Shown in pieces: positions 1-11,100 of a stretch of DNA of 64,000 bases (position 1 is its first letter; every line of letters starts with the position of its first letter). The translations under genes were made by a program, and so were the position numbers. Under the pieces are notes generated by a model. It saw nothing but the letters and a program-made list of their open reading frames with translations, did not search any database and was not told where the DNA came from. The DNA lies in the NCBI GenBank assembly GCA_025765595.1, contig JAIVFH010000043.1, positions 124,001 to 188,000 on the forward strand, in the 5' to 3' direction. The DNA comes from Obelidium mucronatum. Lineage: Eukaryota > Chytridiomycota > Chytridiomycetes > Chytridiales > Chytriomycetaceae.

Positions 1-190
1 AAGAATAAACAATAAGTTTTTCCAACAAAATCCAAAAGTGACATAATATTATTGTCATATAGTGACAAGCTTTATAGGTTTGGAGATCGTGACTGCATGG
101 GCGCGGTGGTTAGTTAAAAATTATAAATTGGTCATATTATCATAAATGGACAGCCGCGTTCTTTTCCGCTGCCGCACAACCTCCAAACCT

Positions 191-261
191 GCTTATCCCA
201 GGAGTCGAACCTGGATTTGCTCGGCCACAACGAGCTGTACTAACCGTTATACGAGATAAGC
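191..261 (-). tRNA. tRNA-His (GTG anticodon)
   Basis: On the minus strand the 71-nt stretch folds as a cloverleaf. The 7-bp acceptor GCTTATC pairs with GATAAGC, the anticodon stem GCTCG pairs with CGAGC around the loop TTGTGGC (anticodon GTG), and the T-arm carries the B-box-like GGTTCGACTCC. No intron is visible and CCA is not encoded, as expected for a eukaryotic nuclear gene. It decodes histidine codons in cytosolic translation. Confidence 0.93.
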
Positions 262-486
262 AAGTAGGAACACAAAAAAGGAAAATCATTCACTTGTTTT
301 GCTGTAGATCCCATACATTTATCAGTATGAATAAAACAAAAAATAAAAACTTGCACAAGAATCTGAAAAGCAGAGACTGTTAGAAGTTTTTTTTCCATGG
401 GGGGGAAGAAGTTGCTGTTTATTTTTAGGTGACAAACTTTTTTTTTTCAAACACCGACCTTAACAGAAAAAAAAACAAAGGAAACC

Positions 487-1855
487 ATGGCGTCTGCAAC
501 AACATTATCCGAACTGTCTGCTCCCATCACAGCAACAGAGTCTCCGCCATCAGTCCAAACCGCTGTACCATTTGTACGATCCGACCGCGACTCTGCAGTC
601 GAACCAGCACCTGCTTACACACCGAGTACATCCCGACCGCCCAAATACTTTGATGAATCCCTATGCGATACCTCAGACGATGATGATGATGACGACGCGA
701 CTCTTAACGGCGATCATGGTCATCAAAGACGGGAAGTAGATCTTGCAGTATTCCAACAAAACGCGATACGACGCACATTGATGGGCCGTGGTGGCACTGG
801 CGGTCTAGGCGAGAACCTGAATACACGATCGAAAAGACTCAAGAAGTGGAAAAGAACTTTGAAACTGAGTAAAATGAATTGGTGGGCTCTGTTCTTGCTC
901 AACTGGGATGTGGTACAAAGTGAAATTCTTTTTTTTTATCTCTGAACCATTCAAATCAATTTATATATATACACATTCAAAAAAAAAAACAGATCATGTC
1001 TCTGCTGTTATTAATCAGCACGATTCTGTTGTTTCTTCCAGCAGCACTGGCATCCACGTTTCATGATAAATACGGCAGCGAAGGAGGTTCTACATCATCA
1101 GCTCTTGAGCAGTTTCTTCCCCTTGTGATTCCTCTGACATATACAGCCATGGCGATTACTGCCAAAAAAGCATACACAACGTGTACTCCTTCGACAAACC
1201 CCACATCGGAAACAGCCGTCCCGCCAACACATTTTCTCAAACTATACAACTTTTTTTACTTGATTCGTGCAGGGATGGATGTAGCTGCTGTAGGCCGTTA
1301 TTTGAGTGGATGGTATCCCGTGGAATACTTTGCCGTCAGTGCGTTGCGGTCGATTGTTGCATTAGGAACAGCGGGAGTTGGGTTATTTTACACTCAACTA
1401 TTCCCTTGTGAAGCAATTGATATGGGACATGGATCTGGTGTTGATGACGGCGGGATTTGGGTTGATATTGGAATGGGTCCAGCCAATCGATACAAAAAGC
1501 GACATGACGAGCAACTGGCGAATGAAGCGATGCAATATAATGAATCGTTTGATAATGCTTCTGGAACTGGGTCGTGGGGGAAGTGGGTGTCTGAACCCTG
1601 GTATAATTTTCCCAATTTATGTGACGCTGGTGAGCTGATTCAATTTCATGAGAGATTTAAAAAACTAATCCATCGTGAAATGTTTTCTCGTAGCTTGTTA
1701 TTCGCGTTCTTGTGATGGTATTTTTAATGTACTACACGCAACGGCTGACCAACCGACTGCTCCGCCGACTGGAGCGCAACCAGACGCGTGAAATGCGGCT
1801 CGGCCACTTTGGAGGCCTCCAGCACCGCATTGAGATGCAGACACTGCGACAATAA
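487..1855 (+). CDS. Unrecognised multi-spanning membrane protein, 2-3 exons
   Basis: Exon 1 starts at the ATG at 487 and encodes a hydrophilic N-terminus with an acidic Asp run. A GT-AG intron at 913-992 (phase 0) joins it in frame to an exon encoding several hydrophobic segments (about 996-1420), so the protein is probably cytosolic at its N-terminus and multi-spanning after it. The straight reading stops at 1713. A better continuation begins at 1694 after a TAG acceptor (tttctcgtag): it encodes a hydrophobic helix followed by a basic, Arg-rich tail ending at 1855. The donor for this last intron is unclear. gtataa at 1601 is the best site but gives the wrong phase, so either a weak donor or a one-base error is present. 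I do not recognise the family. The tRNA-His gene lies upstream and the zinc-finger gene begins about 80 bp downstream. Confidence 0.65.
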
Positions 1856-1936
1856 CATTTCCAGATAAATAATAATTTTTTTCCATTTTCCCCTGTGCTT
1901 GGTTTGAAAAGCAAAGCACTTACTCTACTCTGACCA

Positions 1937-3771
1937 ATGAACGCCGCGCCGCCCTCGAGTGCGGCCGCGTACGTGCGCCACCTGCTCTCGCAGCAGCAGC
2001 AGCAGCAGCAGCAGCGCGAGCGCCAGCGCCGCGGCTCGTCCGCGTCGGCGTCGACTTCTTCGACGGCGTCGAGCGCCGCCAGCCCGCTGCTTCGCCGCGA
2101 GCGCCAGGCAGCCGGCCCAATAAACTCGGACTCGTCGGCGTCGACGCTCTCTGCGCCGTCGCCCGCCGCGCCCGGCTTCATCGACACAAACTACAACTTT
2201 TCGCAGCAGAGCCTCGGCGTCGCGCTGCTGCTGTCTGTCTCAACGAGCGGCGCTGGCGACTCGGAATACAGGGATCAGCTGCGCGCGGGCTCTGTCGATC
2301 CCACTCCATCCGGCGCCAATCTCTGGCCTTCAAGTTGTCACCGAACAACTGCCACTGCACGAACAACAACAACAACAACAACACCAGCAGCAGTCTGCGC
2401 CAACTTCTCCGTCAAAAAGGCTGCGGACCTCTGCAACAACTTCTGCTGTCCCTTCATTCCACCCACAGTCCGTCAGTAGGGTCCACCACCACCCATCTAC
2501 AACAACAGCAACATCAACAACAAAAGACGTTTCCTTGTCTGTTTCCTGGCTGCTTCAAAGTCTTTCCTCGCGCATATAATTTAAAATCTCATTCGTATTG
2601 TCATTCGGGGGAACGGCCACATCAATGTTCGGCTTGCAACGCTAGTTTTTCAAGGAAACACGATCTGCAAAGGACATGTTCGAACGGTATACATGCTTTT
2701 TTTTTGGTTTTGTTTTTTTTGCGTTGGGAAGAATCAGGGGAGTCCGAACAGGAGATCTCAATTTTTTCTCTAATTATACATAGCTACACGGAAAAGGGAG
2801 GAACTTCTCTTGTGCGACTTGTTCCCAGAGTTTTACTACCAACGACCAATTACGAAGACATACTGCCGCAGAGGGACATTTGATTGAGGAGAGGAGGCAG
2901 AACTCATCATCATCCAACAATGATACCACCTCCCAAGAAGACACACTACAACCAACAACGGCACAACCAGCAGTACGATCAACGCGCGAACATTTATCTC
3001 GTCGTCGAAACTCTACGGATGGACATGAACAAAGTATGTATCAATCTATCCATGCAGCAGCAACAGCCGCTGACTGGACAACCTCTCAATTGTTGAATCT
3101 TGCCGCTGCTCAACATGCTAGCGCATCACCGAGCCGCAGTGCATCCCCTATATCTCAACTATACACTCAACCACATTTTCAGCAGTTTTACCAACAACAG
3201 CAACGCGACTCTGGAGAACATCAGCAACAACAAGAGCAACAGGAACTCCAAAGTGACCACCAATACCTTCCAAACTTTCGCTCAACCAGCGACTGCATCA
3301 ACAAGACAAACACCTCTACTTTCCCAACAACAGCAGTCACCACCTCTTGACAGCATAGGATCACAACCACCACAACAGCAACAACAACAAACACAAGGAC
3401 ATTCTTTCGACGTGAACGAATACGTTCTCTCCCGCTTCGAAAGCCAGAAGCAACGACGCGCAAGTGGGACAACGGGAGGAGGTATCGGGTTCCTAGCGTT
3501 GGCAGCAGAAGCCGAAGTGGAAATGCGGAAACAAATGGGCGGCGGATCTGCTGGGGTATCAGAAGATGAAGGAGGTGGTGGTAGTGGGGGTGGCACAAAC
3601 TCGCGAGGAGGGACCGCCAAGTTGGAAGTTGAAGGGAATGAATCACTGCTTCTTGAAGGGCTGCTTGGAAACGAATGTGGGGCGGCGGCGGATGGAATGG
3701 GGGCTGAGGATTCAGAGTCATTGGAGTATTTATTGGATGTTATGAAAGCGCAAGGGGGGAGTACGGTTTGA
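1937..3771 (+). CDS. C2H2 zinc-finger transcription factor with poly-Q tracts (frame broken)
   Basis: The protein starts with a low-complexity Ser/Ala/Gln N-terminus (Q8 run near 1990) and then carries C2H2 fingers. Finger 1 spans about 2533-2610 (CLFPGC...H-x4-H, linker HSGERPH). Finger 2 (CSACNASFSRKHDLQR...) ends near 2690. An intron begins with gtatac at 2686. A third finger (CATCSQSFTTNDQLRRH) is encoded about 2810-2880 in the next exon. The rest is Gln/Ser/Thr-rich with an acidic Gly-rich C-terminus ending at 3771. The YNLKSH and SGERPHQC motifs are typical of nuclear DNA-binding fungal factors. The coding signal changes frame near 2300, 2520, 2672 and 3250. At 2671-2674 one extra base turns an expected QRHVRT into a missense reading, so indels in the sequence are likely. 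Confidence 0.75.
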
Positions 3772-4111
3772 GGTTTTGGGGGGTGTGTTGGGGAGGGGTT
3801 GTAGGTTTAAAATAGAGGGTGTTCCTTTTTTTCTTTCTTTGTTAAGTGCGGGGCGCGGATATCTAACTGCTTTTGTTTTCTCTTTTTAAAACTTTGTAAT
3901 GTTTTAGTGTTAAAAATTCTATATAAAAAAATACGTGTGATGGATGGTGATTTGAACGCAAGTGGCAGTGCTGCTTGGTTTTCTGGGGACGGGTGCTTCA
4001 CTCGGCGCAAATAAAGATCTCCACCTCCTCTCACTCATCATCACCATGTTTATTTGTGAGTCATAATGGTTCATCTAGCCCCGCCCCACCCCCCCAAAAA
4101 AAAACGAGTAA
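3772..4111. other. Intergenic, no gene seen
   Basis: AT-rich spacer between two converging genes: the zinc-finger gene ends at 3771 on plus and the next gene ends at 4112 on minus. It contains AATAAA (near 4010) and T-rich runs consistent with 3' ends. No conserved reading frame is visible. Confidence 0.5.
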
Positions 4112-4663
4112 TCAAGACCGATTCTGTTGCCGCCATTTATGTAACGCCTCAGCGTGAATCGGCACCATTGCGTCCTTCACCAGCTCATGCCGAGACCAAG
4201 CCATCTCTTCCAACGTGGTAATATCCAGGCCTTCTAAATCATCGTCTGTTGGCTGAGGGGTTTGTAGAATCAAGGTATAGATTGAAGTTTTCGGGATGGG
4301 TGGAAGCCGGGCGGCGGTGGTGGTGTTGGTGCGTCGTTCGGGAACGGGAACGGGTGGTGCTTCGCGGTTTTGACCAGCCGAGGCTGGTGTAGGCCGAAGG
4401 GGAGATGCTGGCGGGGTCGCCGGGTGGCTGAGGATAGAGTTTGAATGCTGAAGGGGTACTTTTGCAGCAGCTGTCGGCAATGGGTCAGAGTCCGCGGCCA
4501 GTGGTGGTGGCCGGGGATTGTTGTGTTGAAGAAGTGTGGCTGAGGCGTCAAAGCTTTGCTCAGCGCTGTTTGTAGTAGAGGCGTCTTGCGACCGTTGATG
4601 GTGGTGGTGGTGGTGGTGGTGGTAGTGCAGGAGGAGTAGCGCATCGGCAGCTTCTATTCTCGA
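4112..4663 (-). CDS. Small protein of the LE/HD hairpin family, 'DLDIT' subtype, with His8 run
   Basis: Single-exon frame of about 183 aa starting MSRIEAADALLLL. It has a run of eight histidines near the N-terminus, a long Pro/Ser/Thr-rich disordered middle, and a C-terminal module with LDITTLEEMAWSRHE followed by a His/Ala/Trp-Arg helix. The closest match in the window is the gene at 22850-23644, which has LDITQLERIAVKQHE at the same place. The module aligns with the ~38-residue segment shared by about a dozen small genes here. No catalytic motif, signal peptide or membrane segment is evident, and the function is unknown. An upstream in-frame ATG (4702) would add a short lysine-rich stretch; the 4663 start was preferred because it begins the conserved-looking part. 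Confidence 0.6.
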   Translation of the reverse strand, partial: SRIEAADALLLLHYHHHHHHHHQRSQDASTTNSAEQSFDASATLLQHNNPRPPPLAADSDPLPTAAAKVPLQHSNSILSHPATPPASPLRPTPASAGQNREAPPVPVPERRTNTTTAARLPPIPKTSIYTLILQTPQPTDDDLEGLDITTLEEMAWSRHELVKDAMVPIHAEALHKWRQQNRS

Positions 4664-4785
4664 CATCGATTGGCAAACTGGTTTTTTTTTTTGCGTCACC
4701 AAATTCCCTCAAACCTTTTGTTCTTTCAATTTTTTTTTGATTTTGGGCCAGGCCCAACAAAAAAATTACAAATTACTAGAAACAT

Positions 4786-5310
4786 TTTACAAATTCGGCC
4801 TGGATCTATTCATTTCCTTCTATTTTTTTGTGGAGACTTAACGGCCGGCCAATCAGGCCAATTTCCCTGCAATCCGCCCGAAAACAGGGCTCTCAGCAGC
4901 AGTACTCCGAGTTCGATCCGGTCGAATGAAGTTAGACGCCTTCCGTTCAAATCTCAGCTTTTCAACATTTTTCAACCGTGATTGTCCCCAACGCGAGTAG
5001 AAAGTATACTGCCGTCCCAATATAGAAATAATATTACAAACTTTACAAACTCGGTCCTGGACCTTTTCATTTCTTTTTTTCTTTTGAAGGCTCAAAACGG
5101 CCTGATCAGGCCAACTTTCCAGCAATCCCTCCGAAAACAGGACTTGCAGCAGCAATACTCCGGGTTCGATCCGGTCGAATGAAATTAGACGCCTTCCGTT
5201 CAAATCTCAACTTTTCAACATTTTTCAAATGACGAGTCAACTGAGTTCCCGCCGTGATTGTCCCCAACGCGAGTAAAAAGTATACTGCCGTTCCGATACA
5301 GAAATAATTG
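4786..5310. repeat. Tandem duplication of a ~250-bp segment (3' end of the adjacent membrane-protein gene)
   Basis: Two adjacent imperfect copies, about 4786-5033 and 5034-5310, share long blocks including the stretch around gttcgatccggtcgaatga and the block ttccgttcaaatctca. The distal copy lacks about 24 bp (the segment containing gacgagtcaactgag at 5230-5244). The proximal copy encodes the C-terminus of the minus-strand membrane protein. The distal copy still encodes a very similar peptide in the same orientation. Confidence 0.8.
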
Positions 5311-5747
5311 AACCCAGTTGTAATAACTTTGATGCACGCTTCCCTGTTTTCATCGACCGGCTTCATTGGCAATGGAATCGCCCCTCCTCCTCCTCCTCCT
5401 CCACCCAGCGTCGAGTTTGTAATCAACTGCTGCTGCGGCTGGTTAGTAAACACACTTGTCTGTGACTTTGTTGATCCAAGGAATGGGAGTATCAACGTTG
5501 CAACAGTTTGACACATTTCTTTCCCGTATTGATTCAAGGTTGCTAGTGCAATAGTAATTGCGATGGCTTGGATGAGTGTGCCGCAACCGATTCCCAAGAT
5601 TGTAAACGCCCGGGAACGTGGGTCCTTTTCAAGGCATAGTAAGAGCGCGCCAATTAAGGGGGTTAGGAGAATAGAGAGTGTTAAGGCTTTGAAAAATGGG
5701 ATTAGCGAATTGGTAGCTGGTGGTGGTGTTGGTGTTGTGTCATTCAT
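5106..5747 (-). CDS. Small multi-spanning membrane protein (unrecognised)
   Basis: Frame of 213 aa from MNDTTPTPPP. It has three or four hydrophobic segments: about residues 14-38, 47-70, 80-95 and 145-170. A polar loop before the last segment carries Gln and Gly runs (eight consecutive Gly). The final ~45 residues are basic (KNVEKLRFERKASNF...) and lie within the tandemly duplicated segment. If an intron removes part of this region, the distal copy could provide an alternative last exon. No family is recognised. The ATG at 5747 lies just after a T-rich leader on the genomic strand, and a more upstream start is less likely. Confidence 0.55.
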   Translation of the reverse strand: MNDTTPTPPPATNSLIPFFKALTLSILLTPLIGALLLCLEKDPRSRAFTILGIGCGTLIQAIAITIALATLNQYGKEMCQTVATLILPFLGSTKSQTSVFTNQPQQQLITNSTLGGGGGGGGAIPLPMKPVDENREACIKVITTGFNYFCIGTAVYFLLALGTITAGTQLTRHLKNVEKLRFERKASNFIRPDRTRSIAAASPVFGGIAGKLA

Positions 5748-6093
5748 TTTTTTTTTTTTTCTTTGCGACGAACAATAGGGGACGCCCATTGTTCCCTTTG
5801 CGACTCCTTGCTTTGTTTAATTTATTATTCAGAGTTTATTATGTGTTGAAATTTGAAACTTTAAGAAAAGAAAAGTTGAAGGGAGCCGGGTGTCTTTTGG
5901 CTTGTGTGGTGTTTTTTTTTTTTTTTGAGTTACACAACCGTCCTGTCGCCCTCTACAAAACAAACAACAATAAAGAACAAGCATATCAATAAGCTATAAT
6001 TCATTTTCAATATAATTGGTTTTTCGATATACAGTTATTTCAGAAGCGCACTAAATAAAAGAACATTTAGGGGTCCTGATGAAAAATCCTACG
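5748..6093. other. Intergenic, no gene seen
   Basis: AT-rich spacer with T runs near 5748-5760 and 5912-5926. No reading frame with recognisable features. Confidence 0.4.
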
Positions 6094-6230
6094 TTAGGAC
6101 ACGGTGTCGATGGTAGTATCAGCAGATGATTCGAAGGCCGCGTTCAAGCGCCCATGAAAAGAAGGACATCTCTTATTGGCAGCTTCGACCTCGTTGTTTT
6201 TGCGATTCTCGTGCCGCACAGTTGTAAAGA
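6094..6230 (-). pseudogene. C-terminal relic of the secreted LE/HD family gene
   Basis: The minus-strand reading contains RHENRKNNEVEAANKRC and ends with a stop at 6094. It resembles the C-termini of the genes at 19936-20460 and 21043-21612 (RHESCKQEL.AAY...SSDT). The 6241-6407 flank matches the 3' flank of the gene at 21043. No start or N-terminal part is present, so this is a truncated copy separated from its relatives by the 13.5-kb transposon block. Confidence 0.6.
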
Positions 6231-6349
6231 CGTCCGATATGATGCACTCAAAAAAAACATGAGATTTACTTACACGAATGTGCACTTTATTTTGATCCCA
6301 CCCTCACACCCACTACAAAACGTAGGCATATGGAAGTTAAGAATTGTGC

Positions 6350-6350
<1 letters not shown>

Positions 6351-6390
<40 letters not shown>
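6351..6390. repeat. Poly-T tract (T40) just outside the Ty3 left LTR
   Basis: Forty consecutive T at 6351-6390, 17 bp from the 5' LTR. The paralogous place downstream of the 21043 gene has only a T9 run (near 21025), so the homopolymer has expanded. Confidence 0.95.
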
Positions 6391-6395
<5 letters not shown>

Positions 6396-6407
6396 GAATT
6401 TGTAGGC

Positions 6408-6518
6408 TGTCGTCGGAGCTATAACCCTAACTTCTAGAAGATATAAGAAACACAATAAAGATGGATATCCAAGGGATTCTAACCTCGCACACCCGGGAAA
6501 TCCCGAAGACAGTCCATA
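6408..6518 (+). repeat. Ty3 element 5' LTR (111 bp)
   Basis: Identical by eye to 19807-19917. Starts TGTCGTCGG, ends GTCCATA, and is flanked outside by TAGGC. Very short for a Ty3 element. Confidence 0.95.
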
Positions 6519-6566
6519 TTTTTTCCCTTGAGTTTCCACTATCTGATCTTTACTTATCAGATTACT

Positions 6567-6963
6567 TTAATAATGTAGAACGTAGCACTTTATTATCACA
6601 CACATGCGATATGACCAACCCCATACGCTAAACCAATAAACCGACACATACCCAACGGTAATCAAATCGATGACCCAATCTTGCAATATAGCGGGATAGA
6701 GTGCAGATAGCGAAGCGTACGCGCCGAACTGTCGCATCTCGAGTCCACGGAAAGGCGGCCCGAACAGCACTTCGAAGCCATTGAGCCGAAGTTGCAGCAC
6801 CGATGCCGAAAGGCCGAGTGTGTTCCCCCTGACCAATATTGTACTTGATGGAAACTACCATGATGAGCACTACACCAACAATGCCATCGTGGTAGCGGTT
6901 GCACCATACGCGCAGACGGTAAAACCGATCGCGCTCACTCAGTGGATGGTTCGTGCAGCCCAC
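6567..6963 (-). other. Antisense open region in the Ty3 leader, possibly membrane-protein-like
   Basis: Between the 5' LTR and gag the minus strand has two long overlapping frames. The upstream one includes a hydrophobic stretch (GIVGVVLIMVVSIKY). The downstream one reads LQLRLNGFEVLFGPPFRGLE and continues into further hydrophobic sequence. They join if one base is shifted near 6830. No family is recognised and the sense strand is poorly coding here. It could be a captured host fragment or chance. Confidence 0.25.
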
Positions 6964-7089
6964 GCCATGCTGAGGGTGCTTGGTAGTGAAGATTGTCGCA
7001 ACCCGGCTCTTCTACCATATCGATAAGAACACCTCAAACCACGTAATACAACGCAACCACACAGCAAACAAGCAACCAACTCTACGCGA

Positions 7090-7092
<3 letters not shown>

Positions 7093-7147
<55 letters not shown>
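7093..7147 (+). repeat. Poly-A tract (A55) in the Ty3 leader
   Basis: Uninterrupted run of 55 A about 140 bp before the gag ATG. A second A run, next to an AAT microsatellite, lies between gag and protease at 16039-16064. Confidence 0.95.
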
Positions 7148-7149
<2 letters not shown>

Positions 7150-7283
7150 GCACCTTTATTACAAACACTAACTCACACAAAGAGAAAAAAGAGACAAAGA
7201 AACAATAAGATAGCAACAACAATAGAGGCGAGAAGGTATAAAACGAACAAGGAAAACAATGAAATGAAGAAAGAACTACAAAA

Positions 7284-7565
7284 ATGTCAGAGAGAAGCAA
7301 CGAAGGACCAGCTGACGAACCAATGACAATCAACGAGATAGAGGAAACCCTATCCTCGCCACAAAAACGAAGAGCGCTGAGCCAAAAACACGGCCTCGGC
7401 GACAGCGAAACCAGTGTATACTTGGACATGAGAAAATCATGTATGTTAGCGGAGCAAGCAAGGAAGGAATTCGAAGAGGACCAACTCAACAGAACCCTTG
7501 TGAACAAAGCAATGACTCTGTACAAAGCAGCCTCAGCAGGACTACTGAAGAGCAGACTGAAGCTC
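7284..7565 (+). CDS. gag: Ty3 gag, 5' part (interrupted by copia insertion)
   Basis: Begins MSERSNEGPADEPMT and encodes a charged helical segment. The frame runs into the copia LTR at 7566 and stops at once. Before insertion the codon series ...CTG AAG CTC continued as GAA GAG TTG on the far side (14879), so this is the N-terminus of the capsid-like structural protein. The 5-bp repeat AGCTC at 7561-7565 and 14874-14878 marks the break. Confidence 0.85.
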
Positions 7566-7848
7566 TGTTAAGACGTGGACTTTCACGCCTAGTTCTCGGT
7601 CATCGCAACTGTTAATTCAGAGGTAAATCTTATCGTTTATTAATACAGAAACTGTTCGCTAACTCTCAACACACTTATAACACTCTCGCAATCCTCCGAT
7701 AACTTCGCTGTTGCGATAACGCTTGTGACATTAACATCCCAACCCGGTAAGGAATGCCACGGGAGTCGCGAGGGTTATGACTCTTGTTTCTGTACTAACA
7801 AACACATTAGTACTTGCAGTTTATACCAGCGAAACACGCGTTTCAACA
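7566..7848 (-). repeat. Copia-1 3' LTR
   Basis: 283 bp, TGTTAAGACG...TTTCAACA, nearly identical to 14590-14873. The polypurine tract lies immediately inside. Confidence 0.95.
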
Positions 7849-8107
7849 CCCCCCCGTAAACTGAAGTACTCTCCACTTCAATCAATAAATAAAACCCAAT
7901 GTTTAAATACACATTCACATTCTCTATAAACATTATTAATGCGAGGACAACCAGTAAAAAGCGAAAAAACCCGGGACTCGAACCCTTGGCACTCGCACCT
8001 AATTGCAAATGAAACAAAACCTATATTCACACCTTAAATACAGGAGAAAAGTTTCATCGCAAGGCTTGTTCATTCACTCATCAAATGAAACTAACTGCAT
8101 AATACTT

Positions 8108-11100
8108 TTACCCATTAAATCCGCCAAGGAACGCAAACCCTAACATCGCGGTAAGCTTCATGTGTTGTGGACCTGGAAGAGCTTTCGTCATGATATCTGC
8201 AATCATGTCTTCCGTTCTACAATAAACCAACTCAATATCATTCTTTTTCAAATGATCTCTGAAGAAATTAACTCTCGTGTCAATATGCTTCGTCATACTG
8301 ATGATTAATCGGATTCATCGCCACTGCAATAGTTGATTTGTTGTCTTGATAATCGTTGTTGGTGTGTTAACAGGCCAACCCAGTTCCTCCAAGAACTGAC
8401 GATACCACAACGCATCCTTGATGGTTTCTGAAAGTGAGATATACTCAGCTTCCGTAGATGACAACGCGACTACTCCTTGTTTCTTACAGAACCAAGATAC
8501 CGCTGCTCCTGCCATCATAAACACATACCCACTTCTCGATTTTCTACCTTTCTCTTGCGCGTAGCTCGCATCTCCAAAACCTTTCAGTTCTGAAAACCAG
8601 CGTTCCAAGTCTTCAGGCGTCGCATGAAGAGTAGGTGTAGTTGCATCATTCCTATAGAATAATCCAAAATCCCAAGTGCCTCGCAAGTATTTCAAGATTC
8701 GCATCGCTGCATACCAATCATGATCCCTTGGATCTTCCATGTACTGCGATAAGATATTCACCGGATATGAAATATCAGGCCTTGTACTGTGCGCAAGGTA
8801 ATACAAACTCATCACCAATGATCTATATCTCTCATATAGCTTCTCAACCGTTTTCGAACTATTCTCATCATGTTCCCAGTTAGGAATCATTGGAGATTGT
8901 TTCGTTTCAACTGGAATCACTTTCCCATTCACTTCAGTGTTCCACATATCGAACGATTCTAACAAAGTTTTTGTATATTCTGGTTGTCCCACGAATACAC
9001 CGCCTTCAACTCTCTCAAAGTGAAGTCCAATCATGTGTTTTGCTTCTTTCAAATCCTTGATAGCAAACTCCATTTTCATCACTCCCTTCATTTGTTCAAT
9101 CAATTTTATGTCACTTGACATAATCAAGAAATCATCCACATACACTAATACATATGTTGATTTCCCAGTTTCAGGATCAACTTTAATAAAGATACACGGA
9201 TCCTTTATCATAGGTTTATATCCCTGACTTACTAAGTAGTTTGACAATGTCTCAAACCATTCACGCGCACTTTGGTGTAAGCCATAAATTGCCTTCACCA
9301 ATTCACAAACTAATGGTATTCCCATTTCATCCACTTCAGGATAACCAGGTGCTGTTTTCATATAATTTGGCTCCTTCAATATGCCATAGAGAAATGCTGT
9401 TGAAACATCCAACTGATGTATATGCATTCCCAATAACATCGCCACTACCAACATCAATCTCACAGATTGCTGTCTGATTACAGGAGCAAATGTCTCCTTG
9501 AAATCAATTCCCTCAACTTGGTCATAGCCTGCTGCTACCAAGCGAGCTTTAAATCTCAACACACACCCATTCACCATATCAAGTTTATAATCATAAACCC
9601 ATTTTGATTTTAAAATCTTTCTACCATTTGGAGCATGCCGGAGATTCCATGTATTCCTTACATGGAGAGAATTCAATTCATCTTTCTCAGCTTCTATGAA
9701 ATAATCTGCATACTTATGCGCGCGTGCTTCCCTTTGGTTTTTAGGAAGAGGAGGCAAGTCTTTAATATCGATCCTCTGCTTAGGATATGGGTTTGCATCA
9801 GGGTACGGTTTTGTTTTCTCCAAAAACTCCCGCGTTGTTCCCTTTACAATTGAAAATATCACATGATCATTCAGAAAAGCTCTCACTCTCATCACTTTTC
9901 CTTTACTTATTTTCTTTTTCATTCTTCTCTCAAGTTTCCTTCTGAAACCTTTAGTTGTTGGAATTTGAGCTTTGATTTTCTCAGTCAACTCAGTTCTCAT
10001 TTCTTTTGTAATTCCCCAATCCTCAAACGCTTTCTCAATTTGTTTAAGTTGTTCTTCTTCACTAATAAATGGCTCCTCAACCATTTTATCTTTCTCAGAA
10101 GAAGTTTTCAATCTCTCATTTGGTTTTGTTGAACTTTGCGGTTTCTCAGGTTCATCTTCACTGTCAGAATCAACCAACAATTCTGGTACATTTTCCACTA
10201 TGTCATCAACCAATTGATCAACATCTGCTTCAGTTTCGAACAAAGGTTCGATTGTATTTTTATCTTCGTCAATTTCAAACCTCACACGTTGAATTGATCT
10301 TCTTCTTTTCTTTCTTAACTCTCTCCCCCCCTCAATCGGAACTTGGGGAGATACTGGAGCAGATTTTGCTCGCGATCTCAAATTATATCGCGGTACAACT
10401 ATTGGACTCAATTCTTCAATAGGTACGCGTTTATCTAATTCAATTGGTTCCACTTCTGAATCCTTCTCCAAGAATTCATCTATCTCTTTCTCACTAGGGA
10501 TAGATGGTGGCGTACTGTAATGCGCATACGGATCGTGTATCGCTTGAAGGTTTTTCGTCAAACCAGGGAAGCGATCGCGATGTGCTACAATGTGATACGC
10601 TTTATGTATCCTCCGTTGCTTCAAATTATATACCCAGTAGATCAAGTTCCCAACTTTTCCCAAATAAATTCCAGGAATGCCAGGTGGGTCCCATGACCTC
10701 CTTTGATCTTCATGTTGGTGGATTGTTACCTGACAACCAAATGGATATTCATCAGAAATATCCGCCGGAAATCCATTCCATAAATAATACGATGAGTACA
10801 ATCTACCCTCGTTTCCTTCTTCATCCACCGCAGAATTACTAACCAAAATATTTTGTATGCGAACTGTTTGCATCATTGCATATTGCATCAGCGTTCTCGG
10901 TAAACTTGCATGTATTAGCATTGTTACAGCTGATGCTATTATGAATTTTAAGGCATTTTCCGCTAGCCCATCAAATTCTTTCGCATACTCAGGGCTTGCC
11001 CTATGAATAAATGTTCGACTGCGTTTCTTCATCTCAGCATCGAAATTCTTATTCGCTATATCTTTTGTCGCATCACTCACTAACATCTCAATTTTACGCG

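Noticed and set aside
3221..3721. Minus-strand frame opposite the zinc-finger gene tail
   Set aside because: A shadow caused by Gln/Gly repeats on the plus strand; Pro/His/Cys-rich without motif.
7093..7147. Poly-A tract as evidence for a LINE or processed pseudogene
   Set aside because: It lies inside a well-bounded LTR element upstream of gag, not at the 3' end of a retrocopy.
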